Positions 17,496 to 25,785 of a stretch of 64,000 nucleotides of DNA are shown piece by piece (positions within the stretch are counted from its first letter, which is position 1; each line of letters starts with the position of its first letter). This stretch comes from Streptomyces sp. NBC_00554 (GTDB lineage: Bacteria > Actinomycetota > Actinomycetes > Streptomycetales > Streptomycetaceae), in contig NZ_CP107799.1 in assembly GCF_041431135.1 (NCBI RefSeq), positions 9,068,501-9,132,500 on the forward strand, given 5' to 3'. The notes under the pieces were generated by a model. It was given only the letters and a program-made list of their open reading frames with translations. It was not told where the DNA came from and did not search any database. The translations under genes were made by a program, and so were the position numbers.

Positions 17496-19094
17496 CTAGG
17501 AGACCGAGCGGCGGGCGGAACGGGACGGGCGGGTCGACGCCAGCACGTCGAGAGCCTTGCGGTCGAGCTTTCCGGAACCGGTGAGCGGCAGTGCCTCCAC
17601 CACCTGGTAGCGGTCGGGCACCATGTACCGCGGCAGTACGGTCTGGGCGTGGCGGCGAAGCTCGTTCGCAGGCTTCTCGGGTGCGCCCTCCGCCTGCACG
17701 ACGCAGGCGACGAAGAACGTCGCGCCTGCCGCAGTGGTGATCACCGTGACGGCGGCGTCCTTGACGGTGGGGTGGGTGCGGAGTGCGGCCTCGACCTCGC
17801 CGAGCTCGATGCGGTATCCGCGGAGTTTGATCTGCTGGTCGTTGCGGCCGAGGTATTCGAAGGAGCCGTCGGGGAGTTTCCGTGCGAGGTCGCCGGTGCG
17901 GTAGTAACGGCGGGGGCCTTGGGGGCTGTCGAGGGTGGTGAAGCGTTCGGCGGTGAGTTCGGGTCGGCCGAGGTAGCCGTCGGCAACACCTGTGCCCGCT
18001 ATGAGGAGTTCGCCGGTTTCGCCGTCCGGGAGTATTCGTAGATCCTCGTCGCGGATTTCGAGTTGGAGGTGGGGGAGTCCGGCGCCGATGGGGGAGCGGA
18101 CGGAGCCGTCGAAGTCGGCCTCCGTCAGGATGCGGTGGGTGGCGTAGACGGTCGTCTCCGTCGGCCCGTACATGTTGACCGCGGTCGGCGCGGTGCCCGG
18201 GTAGGTCTTGAGGAAGGCGCTGACCACGTCCAGGTCCACGCTTTCTCCGGCGAACACCAGGTAGCGCAGGGCGAGTTCGGGGTGTCCTGCTTCCTCGTGG
18301 GCCATGGCCAGTGAGCGGAAGACGGATGGCACCTGGCCGAGAACGGTGACCTGCTGTTCGGACAGCAGGGTGAGGAAGTCGGCCGGGGATTGTGCGATGC
18401 GCAGGGGGACGGTGACCGCGGTGGCGCCGGTGGCCATGGAGGCCCAGAATTCCCAGACGGAGACGTCGAAGCTGAAGGAGTGGAAGAGGGCCCAGCGGTC
18501 GTCGGCGGTGACGTCGAAGAGGGGGAGGGCTCCGCGTAGGAGTGACAGCACGTTGTGGTGGGTGACGACGCAGCCCTTGGGGTTGCCGGTCGAGCCGGAC
18601 GTGTAGATGACGTAGGCGGGGTCAGTGCCGGTCAACTCAAGGGCAGGGGGCGTGAGTTCGCTGGTTCCGTCGTCGTAGGGGGTGAGGACGGTGACGTTGT
18701 CGAGGCCGCGGTCGGTGGCTTGTTCGGGGTTGCCGATGATGGTGGTGACTCCGGCGTCTTCGACCATGTAGCGGAGTCGTTCGTGGGGGTAGGTGGGGTC
18801 GAGTGGGACGTACGCCGCACCGGCCTTCATCACGGCGAGTATGCCGACGGGGATGTCGGCGGAGCGTTCGAGGAGCAGGCCGACCAAGTCGCCGCGGCCG
18901 ACGCCCTGTTGGGTGAGTCGTGACGCGAGTCGGTCGGAGGCGGTGTCGAGTTCCGTGTAGGTGAGTGTGTGGCCGTCGTCGTGGATGGCTTCGGCGTGCG
19001 GACGGTCGGCCGCCACCAGGCGGAACAACTCGGGCAGCGACGTGGCGACATCGAGGTGCGGCCGGAGGCGGGGCACGTCGGAGGTGTTGCTCAT
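17496..19094 (-). CDS. Free-standing NRPS adenylation domain
   Basis: This 532-aa protein is an A domain alone: AMP-binding core YVIYTSGSTGNPKG, FSFDVSVWEFW, NMYGPTETTVYAT, YYRTGDLARKL, and the A10 lysine in PLTGSGKLDRKAL. No carrier domain follows, so it must charge a carrier in trans, most simply that of the carrier-thioesterase protein encoded upstream. The binding-pocket residues read by eye are D-V-W-G-V-A-M-V-Y-K, identical to those of the A domain in the next NRPS gene. The two A domains are about 90% alike, including their 5' flanks, so one arose by recent duplication. The substrate cannot be named from this code with confidence. Confidence 0.88.
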   Translation of the reverse strand: MSNTSDVPRLRPHLDVATSLPELFRLVAADRPHAEAIHDDGHTLTYTELDTASDRLASRLTQQGVGRGDLVGLLLERSADIPVGILAVMKAGAAYVPLDPTYPHERLRYMVEDAGVTTIIGNPEQATDRGLDNVTVLTPYDDGTSELTPPALELTGTDPAYVIYTSGSTGNPKGCVVTHHNVLSLLRGALPLFDVTADDRWALFHSFSFDVSVWEFWASMATGATAVTVPLRIAQSPADFLTLLSEQQVTVLGQVPSVFRSLAMAHEEAGHPELALRYLVFAGESVDLDVVSAFLKTYPGTAPTAVNMYGPTETTVYATHRILTEADFDGSVRSPIGAGLPHLQLEIRDEDLRILPDGETGELLIAGTGVADGYLGRPELTAERFTTLDSPQGPRRYYRTGDLARKLPDGSFEYLGRNDQQIKLRGYRIELGEVEAALRTHPTVKDAAVTVITTAAGATFFVACVVQAEGAPEKPANELRRHAQTVLPRYMVPDRYQVVEALPLTGSGKLDRKALDVLASTRPSRSARRSVS

Positions 19095-19148
19095 GCGAGT
19101 CTCACAGCTTCTTTTTGGGGTCGGGTGATGTGTGTTCCGCGGCGCGTG

Positions 19149-22100
19149 TCACGCGGAGCTGCCGGCCCGGAGCAGATCGGCGAACGTCTTGGCGAGACCG
19201 TGTGCGAAGTCGGCGGGGACCTGCGGCACCAAGGCGTTGATCACGACGCGCAGACCATCGCCGACGGGCCACACCTCGGCCTGGATCTCCGCCGGGATAC
19301 CGAGGTAGGGCAGTCGGACGAACTCGGCGCGCACACCGTCGAGCGCCGGCTGCGCCTGCGCGTTGTCCTGGTAGGCGAAGAGGGTCTGGAAGAACGGCGA
19401 GCGGTCGGAACGCGGCGGGTTCACCAGCCGGACCACCTCGGGGATCCCCACGTCCTGGCAGGCGAAAGCCTCCCGGACCAGCCGTCCGGCCTCGGTCACG
19501 GCCGCACCGTCCCCGGCCGTCACGGCACCCCGCACGCGGACGCAGACCGTGCCGATATGGCAGCCGACGGCCGACTCCAGCCGGGTGTCGATCCGCTGGG
19601 CCACCGGGACCCCGATACCGAAGTCGTCCTGGCCGGTCAGCTCGGCCAGGGCCTGGGCGTAGCGGGCGAGGAGCAGCGGGAAGCGGGTGAGCCCGGCCGC
19701 GGCTGCCTGCCGGTCGAGTGCGGCGGTCTCCGCCGCCCCGAGGGGCACTTCGACGCGCAGTACCTCGGGCACGTCCGCCGCTGCTGTGACTCCCGGCGTC
19801 CCGGGAAAGTTGAGCTCGGGCACTCCCTGGAGTTCGGCCTTGAGCCGTGCGCGCTGGTCGTCCAGGTCGGCGGACCGCAGGTGCGCCGCACGCATCGCCC
19901 AGGCCTCGGCGGCGGAGGGTACGGCGGGGTGGTCGGGTACGTTTCCGGCGCGCCGCGCGTTGTAGGCGGTGGCGAGGTCGGCGGTCAGCACGGACTCGGA
20001 CCAGCCGTCGAACGCCACGTGGTGCACGACGTAGCCGAACACAGCGCTGCCGTCTGCGACGGGTGCGAGGACGGCATGCCACAGTCGGCCCGCCGTCGGG
20101 TCGAGCGGCACGGCGAGTGCGGCGCGTACGGACGTCAGCGCCTCGGCCGCCGACGAGGCTGTGGGCAGCGGCACCAGGTCCGGGGCCGACGATTCGCCGG
20201 GCTCCGTATAGGCACGTCCTCGCTCCGTCGCATACGTGGAGTGCAGCGCGGGGTGCCGGCCGTGCACGTCGGCCAGGGCGAGCGCCAGCGCAGGCCGGTC
20301 GAGGTCACCCTCGATCAGCCAGGCGCCGAGGCAGTGCCCGGCCAGATCGGCCGGTGACATGAGCTGCCGGACGAGGAAGCCCTCCTGGGCCGGGGTGAGC
20401 GGCGTCAGGCCGGTGGCACCCTGCGTGGGGTCGTCCACGGCGGCGGTGGGTTCCACGGTGTGCAACCAGGCGCCGAGCGCCGCCGGCGTCGGATGCAGAT
20501 ACAACGCGGAAACAGGTACCGGGTGCTTCCTGCGCGCCGCGAGTCGGGCGCAGACCCGGCCCGCGCCGAGCGAACTGCCGCCCAGGGACGTGAAGTCGGC
20601 GTCCGGTGCGACGCCGGGCAGGTCGAGTATCTCCGCGAAGACCTCCGCGACCAGGTCGATGTACGGGTCGCCCGTCGGCTCCGCCGATGCCTGCTCGGTC
20701 CGCGGCGGCTCCAGCGCCAGCGCGGTCAGGGCTTTGCGGTCGAGCTTCCCCGAGCCGGTGAGCGGGAGTTCCGGGACGGCCAGGTAGCGGTCGGGCACCA
20801 TGTAGCGCGGCAGTACGGCCATGGCGTGGCGGCGAAGCGCACTCGCCGGATCGGCGGGTGCGTCCTCGCCGAGCACCGCGCAGGCGACGAAGAACGTCGC
20901 GCCTGCCGTGGTGGTGGTCACCGTGGCGGCCACATCGCGGATCCACTCGTGGGTGCGGAGTGCGGCTTCGACCTCGCCGAGTTCGATGCGATGTCCGCGG
21001 AGTTTGATCTGCTGGTCGTTGCGGCCGAGGTATTCGAAGGATCCGTCGGGGAGTTTCCGTGCGAGGTCGCCGGTGCGGTAGTAGCGCTGGGGGCCTTGGG
21101 GGCTGTCGAGGGTGGTGAATCGTTCGGCGGTGAGTTCGGGTCGGCCGAGGTAGCCGTCGGCAACACCTGTGCCCGCTATGAGGAGTTCGCCGGTCTCGCC
21201 GTCCGGGAGTATTCGCAGATCCTCGTCGCGGATTTCGAGTTGGAGGTGGGGGAGTCCGGCGCCGATGGGGGAGCGGACGGTGCCGTCGAAGTCGGTCTGG
21301 GTGAGGATGCGGTGCGTGGCGTAGACGGTCGTCTCCGTCGGCCCGTACATGTTCACGGCGGTCGGTGCGGTGCCGGGGACGGACCGCAGGAACTCGCTGA
21401 CCACGTCGAGATCGACGCTCTCTCCGGCGAACACGACGTAGCGCAGGGCGAGTTCGGGGCGCCCGGACTCCTCGAACGCCATGGCCATTGAGCGGAAGAC
21501 GGACGGCACCTGGCCCAGTACGGTGACCCGCTGCCGCGCCAGAAGACCGAGGAACTCGGCCGGGGACTGGGCGATGCGCAGCGGCACCGTGACCGCCGTA
21601 GCACCCGTTGCCATGGAGGCCCAGAATTCCCAGACGGAGACGTCGAAGCTGAAGGAGTGGAAGAGGGCCCAGCGGTCGTCGGCGGTCACGTCGAACAGCG
21701 GAAGCGCCCCGCGGAGCAGCGACAGCACGTTGTGGTGTGTGACGACGCAGCCCTTGGGGTTGCCGGTGGAGCCCGACGTGTAGATGACGTAGGCGGGCTC
21801 GCTGCCGGTCAACTCAAGTGCGGGAGCGGTGAGGTGGATGGTTCCGTCGTCGTAGGGGGTGAGGACGGTGACGTTGTCGAGGCCGCGTTCGGTGGCCTGT
21901 TCCGGGTCGCCGATGACGGTGGTGACGCCTGCGTCTTCGACCATGTAGCGGAGTCGTTCGTGCGGGTAGGTGGGGTCGAGCGGCACGTACGCCGCACCGG
22001 CCTTCATCACGGCGAGGATGCCGACGGGGATGTCGGCGGAGCGTTCGAGGAGGAGGCCGACGAGGTCGCCTTGGTGGAGGCCTTGTTGGGTGAGTCGGGC

Positions 22101-22259
22101 GGCGAGTCGGTCGGAGGCGGTGTCGAGTTCGGCGTAGGTGAGTGTGTGGCCGTCGTCGTGGATGGCTTCGGCGTCTGGGTGGTCGGCCGCCACCAGGCGG
22201 AACAACTCGGGCAACGACGTGGCGACATCGAGGCGGGGCACGTTGGTGGTGTTGCTCAT
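19149..22259 (-). CDS. NRPS module: adenylation - carrier - condensation
   Basis: This 1036-aa protein has an A domain (about 1-510; same core motifs and same D-V-W-G-V-A-M-V-Y-K pocket as the free A domain), a PCP (about 525-600; SLGGSSLGAG, phosphopantetheine Ser563) and a C domain (about 615-1030; catalytic HHVAFDG at 746-752). ATG 22259 is chosen because MSNTTNVPRLD parallels the start of the duplicated A domain and both share the upstream sequence CTGTGAGACTCGC. With the C domain last, the acceptor must sit on another protein, probably the carrier-thioesterase loaded by the free A domain. The set (A-PCP-C plus A plus PCP-TE) is enough for one peptide bond, that is, a dipeptide of like residues. 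No epimerase or MbtH gene is seen. Confidence 0.9.
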   Translation of the reverse strand: MSNTTNVPRLDVATSLPELFRLVAADHPDAEAIHDDGHTLTYAELDTASDRLAARLTQQGLHQGDLVGLLLERSADIPVGILAVMKAGAAYVPLDPTYPHERLRYMVEDAGVTTVIGDPEQATERGLDNVTVLTPYDDGTIHLTAPALELTGSEPAYVIYTSGSTGNPKGCVVTHHNVLSLLRGALPLFDVTADDRWALFHSFSFDVSVWEFWASMATGATAVTVPLRIAQSPAEFLGLLARQRVTVLGQVPSVFRSMAMAFEESGRPELALRYVVFAGESVDLDVVSEFLRSVPGTAPTAVNMYGPTETTVYATHRILTQTDFDGTVRSPIGAGLPHLQLEIRDEDLRILPDGETGELLIAGTGVADGYLGRPELTAERFTTLDSPQGPQRYYRTGDLARKLPDGSFEYLGRNDQQIKLRGHRIELGEVEAALRTHEWIRDVAATVTTTTAGATFFVACAVLGEDAPADPASALRRHAMAVLPRYMVPDRYLAVPELPLTGSGKLDRKALTALALEPPRTEQASAEPTGDPYIDLVAEVFAEILDLPGVAPDADFTSLGGSSLGAGRVCARLAARRKHPVPVSALYLHPTPAALGAWLHTVEPTAAVDDPTQGATGLTPLTPAQEGFLVRQLMSPADLAGHCLGAWLIEGDLDRPALALALADVHGRHPALHSTYATERGRAYTEPGESSAPDLVPLPTASSAAEALTSVRAALAVPLDPTAGRLWHAVLAPVADGSAVFGYVVHHVAFDGWSESVLTADLATAYNARRAGNVPDHPAVPSAAEAWAMRAAHLRSADLDDQRARLKAELQGVPELNFPGTPGVTAAADVPEVLRVEVPLGAAETAALDRQAAAAGLTRFPLLLARYAQALAELTGQDDFGIGVPVAQRIDTRLESAVGCHIGTVCVRVRGAVTAGDGAAVTEAGRLVREAFACQDVGIPEVVRLVNPPRSDRSPFFQTLFAYQDNAQAQPALDGVRAEFVRLPYLGIPAEIQAEVWPVGDGLRVVINALVPQVPADFAHGLAKTFADLLRAGSSA

Positions 22260-22308
22260 GCGAGTCTCACAGTTCTCGGGAGAAGGCACGGTGGGCGCGG
22301 ACTCCGGG

Positions 22309-23610
22309 TCAGCGCGCGGGCTCCGGTTCGGCGGCGTTCCGCCCTTCGGCAGCGGAGGCGGCCTTCGCCTTGGCCGCCTCGGCCGAACGGGCCAGCGGAG
22401 GGCAGGCCAGGCCCGCGAGCAGCAGCACGGCCGCCAGGATCATCCAGCCGAGCCGGCCTTGGCCGACCGCGAGGGCGGTCACGAGGAAGGGGCCCGCGGT
22501 CTGCTGCAGACCACGGCCCAGCGCGAACACCCCCTGGTACTCGCCCTGCTTCCCCTCCGGGGGCAGATGGAGGGAGAGCCCCCACGAACCGGCGGCCTGG
22601 CTGAGCTCGCCGAGTACGAGCACGGCGGTCCCGACGAGCAGCAGTGGCACGGCCACCACGGCCGGGATGTCCTGCGTCACGGCGAACACCAGACAGCAGG
22701 CCGCGAGCAGCAGCCCGGAGCGGCGCAGCATCCGGGCCGCGCCCGGAGCGGTCTCCGCACCCCGGCTGGCCGCCACCTGGAAGGCGATGACCAGAACCGT
22801 GTCGAGCAGCAGGAGAACCGCGTTGACCGAGCTAGGGGCCTCGGTGTGAGTGATGATCCACAGAGGCAGGGCGACGGTCAGGATGGGCTGGTAGAACTCG
22901 AGCACGCCGCACAGCAGCGCGAGCGAGACGAACCTGAAGTCCCGTAGCCCGGAACGGGGTTGAGCCCCCTTGGGCGCCCCGACCGCCTCGGCTTCCTGCT
23001 TCTGGGCCGGCAGTCGCCAGGTGATCAGGGCGCAGCAGGCGTGGGCCAGCGCGGTGATCAGGGCGACCGCGTAGAAGGCGGTACGGCTGCCGACCGCGAG
23101 CGCGCCGCCCGCGATCGCCGCGCCGAGCATGAAGCCCACATTGAAGACGCTGCGCATCTGGGCGCTGACGCGGACCCGTTCGTCCTCCTGGAACACCTGG
23201 TGGGTGAGGGCCATCCGCAGCGGATGGGACGAGGTCTCACAGACCGAGATGAGCGCCGCGAGCACCAGGAATCCGGCGAACCCCGTGACACCGCAGTAGG
23301 CGGCGAACAGCACGGCCAGCGCGGCGTAGGAGACGAGCAGTGGCAGCCGGGGACCGAAGCGGTCGGCGAGCCGGCCGATGGGCACCGTGAAGAGCATCCC
23401 GGCCAGGCCGGCGGCGGAGAGACCGAAGCCGACCTGGCCCGCCGACAGTCCGATGGTGCTCCGGAAGAAGATGGCGCTGGAACTCAGGAAGAGGCCGAAT
23501 CCGGTCGCCTGCACGACTGTCAGTACGGCGAGCCGTCGGGCAGGACCGCGCGCGGGTACCAGGTCGCTCGCCCAGGAGCGGACCGCGTTGACGGCCGGGT
23601 TGCTTGCCAC
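22309..23610 (-). CDS. MFS transporter
   Basis: This 433-aa membrane protein has 12 predicted helices and MFS motif-A-like IGRLADRFGPRLPLL after helix 2. It is distinct from the 14-helix exporter at the end of the operon. The GTG start (23610) begins MASNPAVNAV; the C-terminus is a charged Ala/Glu-rich tail. It lies between the carrier-thioesterase and A-PCP-C genes on the same strand with short gaps, so it is most likely the exporter of the operon's peptide. Uptake of a precursor is a less likely alternative. Confidence 0.85.
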   Translation of the reverse strand: MASNPAVNAVRSWASDLVPARGPARRLAVLTVVQATGFGLFLSSSAIFFRSTIGLSAGQVGFGLSAAGLAGMLFTVPIGRLADRFGPRLPLLVSYAALAVLFAAYCGVTGFAGFLVLAALISVCETSSHPLRMALTHQVFQEDERVRVSAQMRSVFNVGFMLGAAIAGGALAVGSRTAFYAVALITALAHACCALITWRLPAQKQEAEAVGAPKGAQPRSGLRDFRFVSLALLCGVLEFYQPILTVALPLWIITHTEAPSSVNAVLLLLDTVLVIAFQVAASRGAETAPGAARMLRRSGLLLAACCLVFAVTQDIPAVVAVPLLLVGTAVLVLGELSQAAGSWGLSLHLPPEGKQGEYQGVFALGRGLQQTAGPFLVTALAVGQGRLGWMILAAVLLLAGLACPPLARSAEAAKAKAASAAEGRNAAEPEPAR

Positions 23611-23667
23611 AGTTGGGTGTACCTCGTGGTCTCGTCGGTCGGGAGGGGTGTATCTGCTCGCGGGCGT

Positions 23668-24750
23668 TCAGGCGCCGTGGGCGGCCAGCTTCTTGGCGAT
23701 GATCTCCGCGACGGCCGCGTCACGGAGCAGCGCCAGCGTTCCGGCCGAGGTGAAGGCGTGCGTCTCGGTCGAGCCCGCCAGGCTGCTCCAGTCCGCCTCC
23801 GGCCGGTCCGCGTCCTCGGCCAGCTGGATGACGGTGACCTCACCGCCGTAGGGGCGCGGCTCGTAGTGCTCCTGGGCGAAGACGCCCGCTGCCCACACCG
23901 CCTGGCGCCAGTGCAGGTCGGCCGGGTCGACGCCCTCGTCCAGCCAGGCGATGTCGACCATGCCGCGCATCACGCGCTCCTGGTCCGTGAACAGGTCGGG
24001 CACCTCGTAGCGGTCGCGCAGCGAGGTGAGCCGGAAGTCGTACAGCTCGCGCAGGCCCCACGCCGCGTCCAGCTCGGTGGTGCCGGGCGGCATCGTGTTG
24101 ATCACGGCGAGCACGGCGACCCGCTCGCCGCTCTCCTCCAGCTGTCGTGCGATCTCGTACGCGATACGGCCGCCGGCGCAGGGGCCGACGAAGAGGTAGG
24201 GGCCTTCGGGCTGGACCGTGCGGATCTCCTTCAGATAGCGCGAGGCCATCTCCACGATGGAGAGCGCGGGCCGCTCGCGGCCCCACAGGCCGGCCATCTC
24301 CAGTCCGTACGCCGGGCGTTCACCACGGAAGCTGTCGACAAGGTCGGCCATGAACCGGACGTTGCCGGTACCCCAGTGGAAGCAGAAGACAGGGGTGCCG
24401 GTGCCTTCGGGGGCCAGCGGGACCAGGGTGGGGGAGGGCGCGGTCCGCATCGGGCTCAGGCCCGTCTCCCAGACCGTGCTGAAGTCGGGGTCGGCGCCGG
24501 CCGGGACCGCGTTCGCGGCGGTGCCGGAGCCGCCCAGCGCGGAGGCGATCGCGGACGGTGTCTTGTGCGTGTAGATGTCGTTGGCCGCCATCTCCAGGCC
24601 GCGCTTACGGGCCTCGGTCACGACGTTGACGATGAGCAGCGAGTATCCGCCGAGCTCGAAGAAGTCGTCGTCCGGCTCGACGTCGACGTCGAGCAGGTCC
24701 TCCCAGATCTCGCTGAGGATCTGTTCGATGTTATTGCGTTCCAACGCCAT
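23668..24750 (-). CDS. PCP-thioesterase with cysteine nucleophile
   Basis: This 360-aa protein has an N-terminal acyl/peptidyl carrier domain (DDFFELGGYSLLIVN; Ser37 carries phosphopantetheine), a flexible Ala/Pro linker, and an alpha/beta-hydrolase thioesterase (about 105-355). The nucleophile elbow is GPCAGG: Cys191 replaces the usual Ser of GxSxG. The usual Asp after the following strand appears as Asn218 (VINTMPPG), so the acidic residue may have moved. A His is available in ETHAF near the C-terminus. Cys-type TEs are known from obafluorin (beta-lactone-forming) and sulfazecin NRPSs. The protein should accept the second aminoacyl unit and release the dipeptide, perhaps with cyclisation. 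ATG 24750 precedes the carrier domain. Confidence 0.85.
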   Translation of the reverse strand: MALERNNIEQILSEIWEDLLDVDVEPDDDFFELGGYSLLIVNVVTEARKRGLEMAANDIYTHKTPSAIASALGGSGTAANAVPAGADPDFSTVWETGLSPMRTAPSPTLVPLAPEGTGTPVFCFHWGTGNVRFMADLVDSFRGERPAYGLEMAGLWGRERPALSIVEMASRYLKEIRTVQPEGPYLFVGPCAGGRIAYEIARQLEESGERVAVLAVINTMPPGTTELDAAWGLRELYDFRLTSLRDRYEVPDLFTDQERVMRGMVDIAWLDEGVDPADLHWRQAVWAAGVFAQEHYEPRPYGGEVTVIQLAEDADRPEADWSSLAGSTETHAFTSAGTLALLRDAAVAEIIAKKLAAHGA

Positions 24751-24823
24751 GGGGGCGTCCCTTCTGGTTCTGGAGTCCGGATCCGGGATCGGGATCCGAG
24801 GGGTGGCAGGTGCGGGCGGCCGG

Positions 24824-25741
24824 TCAGACCGGAGCGCCGACGGCCTCGGGGCGGCGGCTGGTGATTCCCGAGAGAATTCCGCGGAGTTCGAAGCTCTCCG
24901 GTGACCCGGCCCGGGTGAAGGCGTCGACCAGCAGCTCGATGACGGCGCGCGGCCGGAACAGCTCGATGCCCTTGCGGTGCAGCTCGTCCAGGTCGGCACG
25001 GCGCAGATGCGAGTAGTACCCGGCCTCGGCGGGGTCCTGGGGGCGGTCCGTCCACCGGCCGTGGGCCGCGGCCTGCTCGATCGCGTCGAGGAGCAGTCCG
25101 GCGGCCTGCCCGCGCTGGTCGGTCATGTTCTCGAGCACCGAGCGGTCGTAGCGGAGCGGGGCGGTGGAGAGCGAGACGATGCCGCCCGCGTCCCAGTCCT
25201 CGTTGACCCGGTGCAGTGTGAAGCCGGCCTCCGTCTCGCCCTGGAGCATGGAGCGGGCGAAGGTCAGCACTCCGCGGTACCGCGGCAGGATCCCGGGGTG
25301 CAGGTTCGCGAAGAGTGCGGGCTCGCCGGGCTCGGGCCGGAAGTGGTCGATGAGCGGCGCCCGGAACTTCTGGTAGCAGCGCACCGAGAATCCGGCGCGT
25401 ACGTCCTCGGCGGCCAAGTAGGCGATGAAGGCAGGGTCGTTGACGTCCTCGACGACACGCACCACCGCTTTGTCCCGGTGGAGTTTCGCGATGCCCGCGG
25501 GGGACAGCAGGGTCCCGTGCAAGGGCGCGGGCAAGCTGTCCAGATAGGGGTGGACCCAGCTGTTGAGCAGGGTCCGCTCGTACCGGAACAGCTCACGCAG
25601 CTCGGGCTCGGCACGGGCGCCGGGCTGCTGGTGGGTGTAGCAGATGTACGGGGTGTGCCCGGCCCGCAGTACGTCGCTGAGTACCTGGCCGACGATCAAG
25701 TGGGACGTGATGTCGTTGCCGACAAAGAACGCCACCCGCAT
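24824..25741 (-). CDS. Formyltransferase (methionyl-tRNA formyltransferase-like fold)
   Basis: This 305-aa protein carries the formyl-transfer motif NLHPGILPRYRG (catalytic Asn and His) and the downstream Asp in NEDWDAGGIV, which together form the N-H-D centre of 10-formyl-THF-dependent transferases. No tRNA-binding C-terminal OB domain is evident, so it more likely formylates a small amine or hydroxylamine than Met-tRNA; ornithine-hydroxamate and sugar formyltransferases have similar size. It sits between the flavoprotein and carrier-thioesterase genes in the operon. Paired with an N-hydroxylating flavoenzyme it would give an N-formyl-N-hydroxy (hydroxamate) group. The acceptor is unknown. 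ATG 25741 starts directly at the Rossmann-like fold (MRVAFFVGNDI). Confidence 0.85.
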   Translation of the reverse strand: MRVAFFVGNDITSHLIVGQVLSDVLRAGHTPYICYTHQQPGARAEPELRELFRYERTLLNSWVHPYLDSLPAPLHGTLLSPAGIAKLHRDKAVVRVVEDVNDPAFIAYLAAEDVRAGFSVRCYQKFRAPLIDHFRPEPGEPALFANLHPGILPRYRGVLTFARSMLQGETEAGFTLHRVNEDWDAGGIVSLSTAPLRYDRSVLENMTDQRGQAAGLLLDAIEQAAAHGRWTDRPQDPAEAGYYSHLRRADLDELHRKGIELFRPRAVIELLVDAFTRAGSPESFELRGILSGITSRRPEAVGAPV

Positions 25742-25785
25742 AAGGGATCTCCTGATGGGTGTACGGGAAGTGGGGAGCGGCGGCC

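Noticed and set aside
17496..22259. Naming the amino acid activated by the two A domains
   Set aside because: The pocket code read by eye does not match a code I know well enough; any name would be a guess.
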